DNA from: Cyanobacteria bacterium PR.3.49
GTDB lineage: Bacteria > Cyanobacteriota > Vampirovibrionia > Obscuribacterales > Obscuribacteraceae
Direction of reading: 5' to 3'
Length of the DNA: 32,610 nucleotides
NCBI GenBank assembly: GCA_013997645.1
Contig: PNKB01000041.1
Coordinates: 1-32,610, forward strand
In this document: positions 8,085 through 15,206 of the stretch, piece by piece
Layout of the letters: the number at the start of each line of letters is the position of its first letter
Position numbering within the stretch: the stretch's first letter is position 1
Notes under the pieces: model-generated
What the model saw: the letters and a program-made list of their open reading frames with translations, nothing else
What the model was told of the DNA's origin: nothing
Databases searched by the model: none
Program-made: the position numbers and the translations under genes

Positions 8085-8957
8085 ATGAAAGGCAGCACCG
8101 CAAAGCATCACCAGTGCCTGTTCTTAAGACGAATAGGGATCGCAAGTACCCTCCTCGCAAGCTATGCATTTATCGCTCCGCAAGGGAGCATTTCCGCTTT
8201 CGCCCAATCCGATGCGAAAATGTCGCAAATGCTTAATCAGTTTGAGTCCGGGAAGCGCCAGACATACACAACCGGCGGTCGATCGATGGGTCGTGCAAGC
8301 GGCATGCCTGGATACGCCAACACAATGAACGGCGGGCGCCCCAGTAACATGGGTGGCTATGCAGGCATGGGTAGTCGCGGCAACAGCTACTCAGGCATGG
8401 CAAGTCGCACCAATAGTTATGCGGGCATGGGCGGCGGCGGCAGCTCGCAGATGATGCAGTTGATGAAACAAAAAATGGCTAGAATGCAAAATGGCGGTGC
8501 CGGTGCGGGTGGCGGCTCGATTCTCCAGATGATGCAAAAGCGTTCGGGCATGGCACCAAATACGATGCCGGGTATGGGTGGCGGACCTGGCGCCGGAATG
8601 GGCATGCAGAGCGGGTTGTTTGCAAAGATGATGCAACAGGATGCCACTTTCAACAAAAACATGCGCAATCAACAAATGTCTCACGGCGGCATGGGTATGA
8701 ATATGGGACGCATGGGCGGCATGGGTATGAGTGGCATGGGTATGCCCGGAATGGGAATGGCGAGACCGGGTGCAGGGATTGGGATGAACCGTTCAGGCCT
8801 GGGAATGGGAATGCCGGGCGGCATGCTGGGACGAATGGGACAGCAAAAAGCTGCAGCGCGAGCAGGTTCACCCTTTGCTTCCAAACCAGCGGCTCCGGCA
8901 AAATCAGGCGCACTTAGCGATCTGGAAAAACAAATGGAGAGCCAATACGGTAAATAG
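8085..8957 (+). CDS. Secreted Met/Gly-rich low-complexity protein
   Basis: The 290-residue protein starts at an ATG after AGAAGG. A long signal peptide (about 1-40, ending ISAFA-QSD) is followed by a region about 60-250 dominated by Gly and Met with GMG and MGG units and short Gln/Met-rich helices such as SQMMQLMKQKM. The C-terminus (about 255-290) is Ala/Lys/Pro-rich and ends in a small charged helix. No conserved fold was recognised. Met-rich exported segments can bind Cu(I) in other proteins, but no MxxM metal motif pattern is regular enough here to claim that. The stop is 5 bases before ychJ, so the two are probably cotranscribed and translationally linked. Confidence 0.82.
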   Translation: MKGSTAKHHQCLFLRRIGIASTLLASYAFIAPQGSISAFAQSDAKMSQMLNQFESGKRQTYTTGGRSMGRASGMPGYANTMNGGRPSNMGGYAGMGSRGNSYSGMASRTNSYAGMGGGGSSQMMQLMKQKMARMQNGGAGAGGGSILQMMQKRSGMAPNTMPGMGGGPGAGMGMQSGLFAKMMQQDATFNKNMRNQQMSHGGMGMNMGRMGGMGMSGMGMPGMGMARPGAGIGMNRSGLGMGMPGGMLGRMGQQKAAARAGSPFASKPAAPAKSGALSDLEKQMESQYGK

Positions 8958-8962
8958 CCCGG

Positions 8963-9373
8963 ATGAGCAAATTCGAAAAGTGTCCATGTGCGAGTAAGTC
9001 GCTCTATCATAAGTGCTGCAAACCATATCACGACGGAACGCCTCCCGAAGACGCTCTCCACCTGATGCGTTCACGCTATGCAGCGTACGCTCTGGGGCTT
9101 GCCGATTACATCATCGATACCACCCATAGTGCCCATCCGGAGTTCACGAATGATCGAAAAAGTTGGAAAGAAAGTATCGAGTCTTTTTCGAATGCAACAA
9201 AGTTTGATCACCTCACCATAAATGAGTTTATCGATGGAGAAGAAACAGCCACCGTCACCTTCACGGCGCACTTGCGTCAAGCCGGTGAGGATGTCAGTTT
9301 TGGTGAGAAAAGTTTTTTCGTGAAAGAAAACGGTAATTGGTTGTACAAGGCCGGCGAAACCTTTTCGCAATAG
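8963..9373 (+). CDS. ychJ: YchJ family (UPF0225) protein with SEC-C zinc motif
   Basis: The 136-residue protein opens with a SEC-C zinc-binding motif: CPC at 7-9 and CC at 18-19, with the spacing C-x-C-x8-CC. The YchJ signature follows directly: YHDGTPPEDALHLMRSRYAA and ALGLADYIIDTTH. The rest has the NTF2-like alternating pattern of the family (FTAHLRQ near 98-104). E. coli YchJ is somewhat longer and carries a second SEC-C motif at its C-terminus; this copy ends after KAGETFSQ and lacks it. The biochemical role of the family is not established. No clear ribosome site precedes the ATG, so translation probably relies on coupling to the upstream gene 5 bases away. Confidence 0.92.
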   Translation: MSKFEKCPCASKSLYHKCCKPYHDGTPPEDALHLMRSRYAAYALGLADYIIDTTHSAHPEFTNDRKSWKESIESFSNATKFDHLTINEFIDGEETATVTFTAHLRQAGEDVSFGEKSFFVKENGNWLYKAGETFSQ

Positions 9374-9383
9374 ATCTGTCGAG

Positions 9384-10304
9384 ATGAAAGACACTGCACT
9401 CAACATCGACATTCCAGAAGAGCTTCTGACTGACGCCGATATCGCCGGGCGTGCCATTAGAATTGCACGAGCCAATTGGTTGCCGTTGTTGAAACTCTTC
9501 CTGCCTCAGGCAATCGCCTATTCTATTGCCACTTCACTCCTTCTTTCAGATTTCTCCGACAGCGGCATGGACGTTCCGGATGCAGTCACTTACTGGGCGA
9601 TCATTGCCGGCTTTACGCTCATGCTCTTTTCCCTATGGGAATGGGGCATTCGCAGTTTTGCTCTCATTCATTGCATCACAAAAGGCAATGGCGATCTCAG
9701 CCAGTCGTTAGAATTCGCCCGCAAGTACATGTGGCAATGCTTGATCGTTTTGATCCCCGTGTATATCTCAGAAGCCTGTATTTTCGGCATGTTGGTGCTG
9801 AGCACGTTTTTCGAAAAAATCTCAGGCGTAGTTCAACACAGTGAAGTAGATCCGGCAGGAATGTTGGCTGGCGCGTTGGCAATCATTCCTCTAATCCTGA
9901 CAATTCCACTTGCAGCAATACTGGTGGCAAATGTTTTTTATTTAGCAATCCTTGTTATTGAACAATCATCCTTATTGAGAGCTTGCGGACGTTTCTTCCA
10001 GTTGTCCTTTCGGCACTTCAAGTATTTCTGCGTATTCACCAGTTTGTTATCGGCCATATCGGTGATTTCACAAGTCCCGGTCGGTGTCCTCGGCTCGCTC
10101 AGTCTAATCATTCCGAAGAGTCCTCTAAAGCTGATCGTCGACTTCATTTTTGCACTAGTTTTCTTTCCGCCAATCGACGCGTTCATCAGTTCAGCAACTG
10201 CAATCGGCGCAGTTTGCCTCTACAAGCAGTTATGTAATCGTCTGGAAGCTCGAGACATACTGGAAAAACTGGAAAAATTGGAAGGGCGCAACATCGCGTC
10301 CTGA
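9384..10304 (+). CDS. Multi-pass membrane protein of unknown function
   Basis: The 306-residue protein has a short cytoplasmic-looking N-terminus (IDIPEELLTDADIAGRAIRI). It then has about six hydrophobic segments, near residues 34-54, 70-88, 112-136, 160-190, 210-232 and 245-280, and ends in a charged helix LEKLEKLEGRN. The segment lengths and the amphipathic helix ahead of the first one resemble DUF975-like or glycerophosphodiester-phosphodiesterase membrane-domain proteins, but no signature confirms either. It starts 10 bases after ychJ and closes the three-gene run. Its TGA is immediately followed by the stop codon of the convergent TPR gene. Confidence 0.82.
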   Translation: MKDTALNIDIPEELLTDADIAGRAIRIARANWLPLLKLFLPQAIAYSIATSLLLSDFSDSGMDVPDAVTYWAIIAGFTLMLFSLWEWGIRSFALIHCITKGNGDLSQSLEFARKYMWQCLIVLIPVYISEACIFGMLVLSTFFEKISGVVQHSEVDPAGMLAGALAIIPLILTIPLAAILVANVFYLAILVIEQSSLLRACGRFFQLSFRHFKYFCVFTSLLSAISVISQVPVGVLGSLSLIIPKSPLKLIVDFIFALVFFPPIDAFISSATAIGAVCLYKQLCNRLEARDILEKLEKLEGRNIAS

Positions 10305-11294
10305 CTATTTTTTTAGCTCCTCTTCGGGGTATTCAATCCACCCGGACTTCTGCTCTTTAGGAAGCACCGCTGCGATTTTTGCGTAATGCTCGCGCAGTCG
10401 AGCGCTCTCTTTTACTTTGCCGGTCATATCCCATTTTGCAAAAAGCAGTTGAATCGCATGCGGCTCCTTCTTCAGATTCTTATATATGGCAAATCCCTTG
10501 TCTGCTTCTAATGCCGCATCCTTAGAGCGTCCCTGCATGTCGAGAATGGCACTTTTGTAAAAGCGCAGATTCGCGGCTTTCAAACTATATTCGCTGCCGG
10601 CTGCGCGTCGGCGCTTCAGATCCGCCAATCCCTGCTCGATCAATCCATCTGCTTTTACCCATTCTCTTTGATCGCGATAGATTTGATAGAGCATGTCTAT
10701 GCACATCATCGTTTGTGGAATCTCCGTGTCATTTGCTTCTCTGTACGAATCGAGTGCTTTTCGCAAAGTCGGCTCAGCCTTCTTGAAGTTTTTGTCCGCA
10801 AAAAACTCTCTGCCGCGCACTAGAAGGCTCGGTTTGACGGATCTGTGGTATTGGTTTTCCAAATTGCCCTGCGATCTGCGCAACGTGTGAATAGCATCGA
10901 CCTTACCCTGCTTATGCAAGGCATTCTCGAGTTCGTGGCGCAGCGCTATCAATATTTCCGGGTCAAGCGCTTTGGCTTTGACACCAATCAAATTGCCTTT
11001 GGAGAGCATCTGCTCGGCGAAGTCCCATTGATTCGTGGATTCGTAAACGCGCCCGAGCCATAAATAAGACTGCGCCTGCATCGCATCGTTGTTTTCACTT
11101 TGCGCCTGCTTCAGTGCTGCCTTCAAATATTCCTTTGCCGCATCGAAATTGCCGGTCACGTGCGCGTGGCGCCCAGCGGTCATAAGCTCAGCCCACGTGG
11201 GAGCAAATGCCAGGGCCGGCCGCAAACAGCCAAGTGAGGCAGCACTATAGATGACTGCGGCAATTAGAACAGGCAAGAGGCGGCGGTGAAACAT
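10305..11294 (-). CDS. Secreted TPR protein
   Basis: The start is taken as the ATG at 11294 (MFHRRLLPVLIAAVIYS). It gives a standard signal peptide ending near PALAFA-PTW, whereas an alternative TTG at 11315 only adds seven polar residues. The mature protein of about 300 residues contains TPR units: AHVTGNFDAAKEYLKAALKQ, SYLWLGRVYESTNQWDFAEQ, FFADKNFKKAEPTLRKALDS and REWVKADGLIEQGLADL. It is probably a periplasmic or surface scaffold. It ends WIEYPEEELKK. No good Shine-Dalgarno is seen. The stop codon abuts the stop of the convergent membrane protein gene with no base between. Confidence 0.87.
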   Translation of the reverse strand: MFHRRLLPVLIAAVIYSAASLGCLRPALAFAPTWAELMTAGRHAHVTGNFDAAKEYLKAALKQAQSENNDAMQAQSYLWLGRVYESTNQWDFAEQMLSKGNLIGVKAKALDPEILIALRHELENALHKQGKVDAIHTLRRSQGNLENQYHRSVKPSLLVRGREFFADKNFKKAEPTLRKALDSYREANDTEIPQTMMCIDMLYQIYRDQREWVKADGLIEQGLADLKRRRAAGSEYSLKAANLRFYKSAILDMQGRSKDAALEADKGFAIYKNLKKEPHAIQLLFAKWDMTGKVKESARLREHYAKIAAVLPKEQKSGWIEYPEEELKK

Positions 11295-11353
11295 AGGCGT
11301 AATAGTACAGCGCAATTCTATAAGCGCAATCCTCTATATATGCACAGCCTCCC

Positions 11354-11398
11354 TTGACAGCACATTCTCAAAAGCGTAAACTAACAAACATGTTAGTT
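11354..11398 (+). promoter_or_regulatory. Promoter P1 with inverted-repeat operator (AACTAAC-N6-GTTAGTT)
   Basis: A perfect -35 TTGACA (11354-11359) and a -10 TAAACT (11377-11382) are separated by exactly 17 bases. A perfect 7-bp inverted repeat, AACTAAC (11379-11385) and GTTAGTT (11392-11398), covers the -10 and the predicted start site. This is the typical placement of a TetR-type repressor site. The next gene downstream on this strand is the 58-aa peptide at 11570, so P1 probably feeds the tetR operon from about 180 bases upstream. The divergent TPR gene starts at 11294. Which regulator binds is unknown. Confidence 0.62.
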
Positions 11399-11506
11399 AA
11401 TAGCGGTAACGAGCTTGGCTAGGTATGCCGTAGGATACCAGGTAATCTCCACAGACACTCCAAAAACCCACCCAGGTCAAACTTCTAGGAATTTTGGCAA
11501 TAGGGG

Positions 11507-11535
11507 TTGACAAACGAGACGACCGGTCTAATAAT
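11507..11535 (+). promoter_or_regulatory. Promoter P2 with operator AGAC-N5-GTCT
   Basis: A perfect -35 TTGACA (11507-11512) and a -10 AATAAT (11530-11535) are separated by 17 bases. Between them lies AGAC-GACCG-GTCT (11517-11529), an inverted repeat with GACCGGTC at its core. The same 16-base string, AGACGACCGGTCTAAT, recurs at 11745-11760 just before the tetR gene. A repressor bound between -35 and -10 would block RNA polymerase. The nearest candidate is the TetR/NemR-like protein encoded downstream, making this an autoregulated promoter (inference). Confidence 0.75.
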
Positions 11536-11569
11536 GAATGCATACCGAACGAGAACCGAGGACTTAGAA

Positions 11570-11746
11570 ATGAACGCGGCAGACACAGTCAACCTTGTAG
11601 GAACGATACTAAAGACATTAGAGCAAGACCCATTGTCGTTCATGGTCGTATATCCCATGGCTTTGATGACCACCAGCGTGTTGCTTTATGCGCTTCTGCA
11701 AGACTTGATTCCGGCATCACACCGTTTTTTGAATACATCAAAGTAG
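11570..11746 (+). CDS. Small single-TM peptide, first gene of the tetR operon
   Basis: The 58-residue ORF begins at the ATG at 11570, with CGAGGA 7 bases upstream. Upstream in-frame starts at 11507 (a TTG inside the -35 box) and 11534 (inside the -10 box) are excluded because they precede the predicted transcription start. The product has a polar helix (about 1-20), a hydrophobic segment at about 24-44 (SFMVVYPMALMTTSVLLYAL) and a short polar end. No homologue was recognised. Its stop overlaps the second copy of the AGAC-N5-GTCT operator. It may be a true small membrane protein or a translated leader; the good ribosome site favours translation. Confidence 0.55.
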   Translation: MNAADTVNLVGTILKTLEQDPLSFMVVYPMALMTTSVLLYALLQDLIPASHRFLNTSK

Positions 11747-11760
11747 ACGACCGGTCTAAT
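11745..11760. promoter_or_regulatory. Second copy of the AGAC-N5-GTCT operator
   Basis: The 16 bases are identical to 11517-11532. The core inverted repeat is AGAC (11745-11748), N5, GTCT (11754-11757). It lies 19 bases ahead of the tetR ATG and has no well-spaced -35/-10 pair around it, so it may act as an auxiliary operator (roadblock or looping partner with the site in P2, 228 bases away). Confidence 0.65.
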
Positions 11761-11778
11761 TAAATTGGAGACAAAACC

Positions 11779-12378
11779 ATGAACGCCAAAGTGATGACAA
11801 AACTGGACACGCGCAAAGCTTTGATTGAAGCAGGTGCCGAAGTCATGATTGAGAAAGGCTATACCAATTGCGGCATCCAGGAAGTTCTCTCTCAGGTCGG
11901 CGTTCCGAAAGGCTCTTTCTACCACTATTTCGACAGCAAAGAAAGTTTTGCTCTGGCCATCATCGAAGAATTCGATCGAGATTTTCTCGCTTTTCTACTG
12001 CCGATTCTCGGCGACAAATCGCTGACACCAAAGGAAAGACTGCGCACATTCTGCGTTACCAAACGCGAATGTATGCAGAAAGCTAATTGCCGCAAGGGAT
12101 GCTTGATCGGCAACCTGAGCCAGGAGATGTCCGATCAAAGCGAAACGCTCAGACAAGCTCTGTCCGAAGTCATGACAAAACGTCTGGACATCTTTGCCGA
12201 ATGCATCGAAGAAGGTCAAAAGCTCGGCGAATTATCACAGTCGGCAGATTCAAGAACACTTGCAGACTTATTCCTATCCAGTTGGGAAGGTGCCATGATG
12301 CGTGCCAAGACCATCAAAACACTCGAGCCACTGGATGTTTTCATCAGTTTGATGTTCGAGTTAGTTCTCAAAAAATAA
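11779..12378 (+). CDS. TetR family regulator, NemR/AcuR-like
   Basis: The 199-residue protein has a typical TetR N-terminal helix-turn-helix at about residues 10-58 (TRKALIEAGAEVMIEKGYTN, then VGVPKGSFYHYFDSKESFA). The ligand half includes NCRKGCLIGNLSQEMSDQSE (103-122) and SSWEGAMMRAKTIK (167-180). This arrangement matches NemR/AcuR-type regulators. In E. coli NemR a cysteine near position 106 and a lysine near 175 form a redox switch; here Cys104/Cys108 and Lys177 lie at similar places, with further cysteines at 92 and 98. Response to electrophiles or reactive chlorine is therefore a plausible inference. GGAG precedes the ATG. It probably represses its own operon through the two AGAC-N5-GTCT sites. 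Confidence 0.92.
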   Translation: MNAKVMTKLDTRKALIEAGAEVMIEKGYTNCGIQEVLSQVGVPKGSFYHYFDSKESFALAIIEEFDRDFLAFLLPILGDKSLTPKERLRTFCVTKRECMQKANCRKGCLIGNLSQEMSDQSETLRQALSEVMTKRLDIFAECIEEGQKLGELSQSADSRTLADLFLSSWEGAMMRAKTIKTLEPLDVFISLMFELVLKK

Positions 12379-12486
12379 TCAAGTAATTTCCACACACAGT
12401 TAGTTCGCTCAAACCAAAAATCTGAATCCCCCACCTGAATCCCTGTCAAAAAAGCAGGGCAAGCCGAACACATAGAGGTAACCCAA

Positions 12487-12903
12487 ATGTTATTCAGTCT
12501 CACTTCCAAAGCCAGATATCTTCTCGCCGGCAACCCGGATGCTCCGATTCAACTGCTTGAAGAATACGCAGAGTCGCTCGACGCCCACATCAGAGCTCGA
12601 GTTGCTGAAAATCCGAAAACACCGCTCAGACTGTTGATCAAATTCATTAACGACGAAGACGTGGACGTCCGCATCAGTCTCGCCAACAATCCTTCAGTAA
12701 CGGAAATTTTGCTCTCGGCGCTTGCCGAGGACGAGCATGCCGACGTGCGATATGCGCTTGCTGAAAACCACGCAGTACCGCATTCGGTGCTTAAGAAATT
12801 GAGCGGCGACGACAATCCGTACATTGCACACCGCGCTGAAAAGACCCTCGAGAGAAAAGAGCGTCCCTACACGGCAAACGCACTCAAATTCCGGGCGGCT
12901 TAG
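12487..12903 (+). CDS. LRV/HEAT-like repeat protein (first copy)
   Basis: The 138-residue cytosolic protein consists mainly of about four helical repeats of about 24 residues with the consensus [AE]NP-x-[TV]-P-x-x-[LV]-L-x-x-[LF]-x-x-D-x-x-x-[DY]-[IV]-R. Examples are AENPKTPLRLLIKFINDEDV and AENHAVPHSVLKKLSGDDNP. This is the leucine-rich repeat variant (LRV) type, which forms a curved protein-binding solenoid. No cysteine cluster of the LRV Fe-S type is present. AGAGGTAA precedes the ATG. It lies between tetR and an SDR gene and is a clear paralogue of the 196-aa protein at 17418. After its TAG stop the same frame stays open for 20 more sense codons to a TAA at 12964 and encodes ATEAQ twice, so the stop may be recent or read through. 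Confidence 0.87.
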   Translation: MLFSLTSKARYLLAGNPDAPIQLLEEYAESLDAHIRARVAENPKTPLRLLIKFINDEDVDVRISLANNPSVTEILLSALAEDEHADVRYALAENHAVPHSVLKKLSGDDNPYIAHRAEKTLERKERPYTANALKFRAA

Positions 12904-12931
12904 GCGACAGAAGCTCAGGCGACAGAAGCCC
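12902..12931 (+). repeat. Tandem 15-bp repeat, two copies, in frame after the LRV stop
   Basis: Two copies of AGGCGACAGAAGCYC (12902-12916 and 12917-12931) differ at one base. The period is a multiple of three. Read in the frame of the upstream LRV gene past its TAG, they encode ATEAQ-ATEAQ. Confidence 0.8.
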
Positions 12932-12999
12932 AGCCGCGACAACAAACTCGCAAAAAATCACGATAAGAACACGCATTGATTTCAGTAAAGGAGCAAATC

Positions 13000-13779
13000 A
13001 TGACATTGACTCAGCAGCAACCAAAGACCGCAAACACCAAAAGACTGGCAGGAAAAGTCGCATTGGTCACGGGCGGCTCGAGAGGCATTGGGGCAGCGAT
13101 TGCCTTGCGCCTGGCGGAAGAAGGTGCCACCGTAGCAGTAAATTACAACAGCAATAAAAGCGCCGCCGACAAGGTCGTTCGCCAAATCACCGAACTTGGC
13201 TCCAAGGCAGTGGCACTGCAAGCCAACGTTTCGTCCGAGGAAGAAAGCGTCCGATTGGTTGAAGAAATCGGACGCACCTTCGGCAAAATAGACATTCTCG
13301 TCAATAATGCCGGTGTACACGAAACCGCGCTCGTCGACCAGATCACGCCGGAACACTTCGATCACCTTTTCGGAGTCAATGTCAAAGGCGTGATTGCCAC
13401 CACAGTCGCTGCACTGAAAAATTTCGCAGACGGCGGTCGCATCATCAACATCTCCTCAGGAGCCGCCCGCGTCTCATTCCCCGGCATGAGCGTCTATTCG
13501 GCAACCAAAGCAGCTCTCGACACATTGACACGGATCTGGGCGCAAGAACTTGGCGCCCGCAGAATCACGGTCAATGGAGTTGCTCCCGGCACCACCGTCT
13601 CGGATATGTATCATGCGGCGATCGCACCGGAGTTGGAGCAGACCTTCATCGACAAGACCGCCCTTGGACGCATCGGACAGCCCGACGATATAGCCGCAGT
13701 CGTTGCCTTCCTCGCCTCCGACGAAGGCGGCTGGGTAACTGGACAAACCATCGCAGCCGACGGTGGTATCAATATCTGA
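13000..13779 (+). CDS. Short-chain dehydrogenase/reductase (SDR)
   Basis: The start is the ATG at 13000, with AAAGGAG 6 bases upstream; an in-frame TTG at 12976 would lie ahead of that site. The 259-residue protein is a classical SDR: nucleotide-binding TGGSRGIG (24-31), NNAG (102-105), catalytic Ser153, Tyr166 and Lys170 (YSATK), and a C-terminal end VTGQTIAADGGINI typical of FabG-like and glucose-dehydrogenase-like members. The substrate cannot be read from sequence. As last gene of an operon led by a NemR-like repressor, it may reduce reactive carbonyls or quinones (inference). A strong hairpin (13826-13853) follows. Confidence 0.93.
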   Translation: MTLTQQQPKTANTKRLAGKVALVTGGSRGIGAAIALRLAEEGATVAVNYNSNKSAADKVVRQITELGSKAVALQANVSSEEESVRLVEEIGRTFGKIDILVNNAGVHETALVDQITPEHFDHLFGVNVKGVIATTVAALKNFADGGRIINISSGAARVSFPGMSVYSATKAALDTLTRIWAQELGARRITVNGVAPGTTVSDMYHAAIAPELEQTFIDKTALGRIGQPDDIAAVVAFLASDEGGWVTGQTIAADGGINI

Positions 13780-13825
13780 TCATCAGGTTCAACCAGAAGT
13801 GAGACGACGCACAATCTGGAAGCTA

Positions 13826-13853
13826 GAGGGGGATGCAGTTTTGCATCTCCCTC
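13826..13853. terminator. Hairpin between convergent SDR and tonB-like genes
   Basis: A 12-bp stem with one G-U pair (left arm GAGGGGGATGCA 13826-13837, loop GTTT, right arm TGCATCTCCCTC 13842-13853) lies between the two stop codons, one base from the TonB-like stop. There is no proper T run on either side, so it may be a factor-assisted or bidirectional terminator, or a 3'-end protecting hairpin. Confidence 0.55.
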
Positions 13854-13854
13854 G

Positions 13855-15003
13855 CTATCTGTTAGTTGCTTTGCCGCCGAACACACTGTAGTCGAACGTG
13901 AAAAGAATCTCGACCGGATCCGGCGCGCCTTTGGGAAGCGGTGCAAACGGAGAGGCGGTCTTGACGGCGGTCATCGCTGCTTCGTCAGCCATCATGATGC
14001 CGGAAGACGCTTTCAAACGAATGGACGAAGCAGCGCCCTGTCCGTTGATTTTGAATTTGAGAATGATCTTCTTGGTCTCTTCGCCCTTCGGAGGGAACCA
14101 CGCCTTGCGTATCTTCTTCTCCATCGCCGCTACATAATCGGAGAGATCGACATCGTCGCTCGTGCCGTTGCCGGAATCACCGGTGCCGGTTCCGGAGCTT
14201 GCCGTTCCTTGTGAGCCTGTTCCTGTTGCCGAACCTTGCTCCGGTTGAGTAACAGGTACGGGCGAGGGGTTGTCGGCGACCGGCGTCTCGACAGGCTTGA
14301 CGGCAATCGGGAGCGGCTTGGGAGGTTGAACGGGTTTGACCGGCTCTAGCTTCTCGACTTTGGGTGCTTCAGCTTTTGGTTTTGGCTTCGGCGCCGGAGG
14401 AGGCGGCGGCGGTATCACCACCGGTGGTGGCTCCAGTTCAATCTCGATAACGGTGTCTGTTTTGACAGGCACTTTGACTATAAACAAACAGGTAACCGCG
14501 CAGATGACCAGAAGCGCGCAATGCAACAAATAAGAGAAACTGGTCGAGCCTGTGAAAGTAACGCCGTCGGATTTGAAACCTTCGGGATATCGTGATTTGC
14601 GCAGCGCCTGCTGGTAAGCGTCGGCAGCAAAATAGGCACCCAGGTAGAGGATGGTCAAAACATACAGGCTGAGGGCAATCGGGCTGACGACCACTTGCGG
14701 TGCGCCGGCGGCTTTGTCCAGGTGAATCCCTATTGATTCAGCGATGGGCGCCACTATCGGAAAGAGGTTTTTGCCCGCAAGAATCGTGGTCAAAAACGCC
14801 GCTGTCAGAAAGCTGCTGACCAGAACCAGCGAACCGACTACAGGCTGCCCGACGTAAAAGTGTCCCAGACCAGGAATGAGCGAAAGTAGAGCAGCTTTGC
14901 CCGGCTGACAGCGCGAAGCATTTTCCGGCTGGGCTACTTGTTTGTCTTCTGGTGGTTCCGGCAGTGGAGCAGTTTCCGACTCGCGGCTCTTGACAGTTTG
15001 CAT
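13855..15003 (-). CDS. TonB-family protein with N-terminal TM2-like membrane region
   Basis: The 382-residue protein has three parts. Residues about 35-185 are membrane-associated, with hydrophobic segments near 45-75, 105-125 and 158-177. The first opens with LLSLIPGLGHFYVGQPVVGS, which resembles TM2-domain signatures (PG-x-G-x-F-Y-x-G). Residues about 190-280 are a Pro/Lys/Glu-rich spacer, including PPPPPPAPKPKPKAE, that could cross the periplasm, then a Gly/Ser/Thr-rich stretch. Residues about 288-375 are a TonB C-terminal-type domain (YVAAMEKKIRKAWFPP, then DEAAMTAVKTASPFAPLP). TonB/TolA proteins transmit energy from inner to outer membrane. Standard TonB has one N-terminal helix, so the multi-helix front is unusual. 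No ExbB/ExbD genes are nearby. The ATG at 15003 has only a weak ribosome site. Confidence 0.88.
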   Translation of the reverse strand: MQTVKSRESETAPLPEPPEDKQVAQPENASRCQPGKAALLSLIPGLGHFYVGQPVVGSLVLVSSFLTAAFLTTILAGKNLFPIVAPIAESIGIHLDKAAGAPQVVVSPIALSLYVLTILYLGAYFAADAYQQALRKSRYPEGFKSDGVTFTGSTSFSYLLHCALLVICAVTCLFIVKVPVKTDTVIEIELEPPPVVIPPPPPPAPKPKPKAEAPKVEKLEPVKPVQPPKPLPIAVKPVETPVADNPSPVPVTQPEQGSATGTGSQGTASSGTGTGDSGNGTSDDVDLSDYVAAMEKKIRKAWFPPKGEETKKIILKFKINGQGAASSIRLKASSGIMMADEAAMTAVKTASPFAPLPKGAPDPVEILFTFDYSVFGGKATNR

Positions 15004-15206
15004 ACTCTATTGATGCTTAGTTCCCGGACACGTAGGGGTATGTAATTCTCTCACATTCCTTGCAACCCAGAAGTCTCTTGACATCCGGGGTTCATTATTG
15101 CGGTGACGGGCTTAAGAGCCACCGGTTCCCGCCCAATCGCAATCTTTCAAAGAACTTTCTTTTGAAAGCTTCGCAGAATCTTATCAAGGGTTCGATAAAA
15201 GACTTA

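Noticed and set aside
12976..12999. TTG start eight codons upstream for the first SDR
   Set aside because: The ribosome site AAAGGAG lies between this TTG and the ATG at 13000 and is correctly spaced for the ATG.
15130..15206. CTTTCAA/TTGAAAG stem and repeated TTATCAAG after the CvfC-like gene
   Set aside because: No T run after the stem on the minus strand, and the repeats are short; not enough for a terminator or element call.
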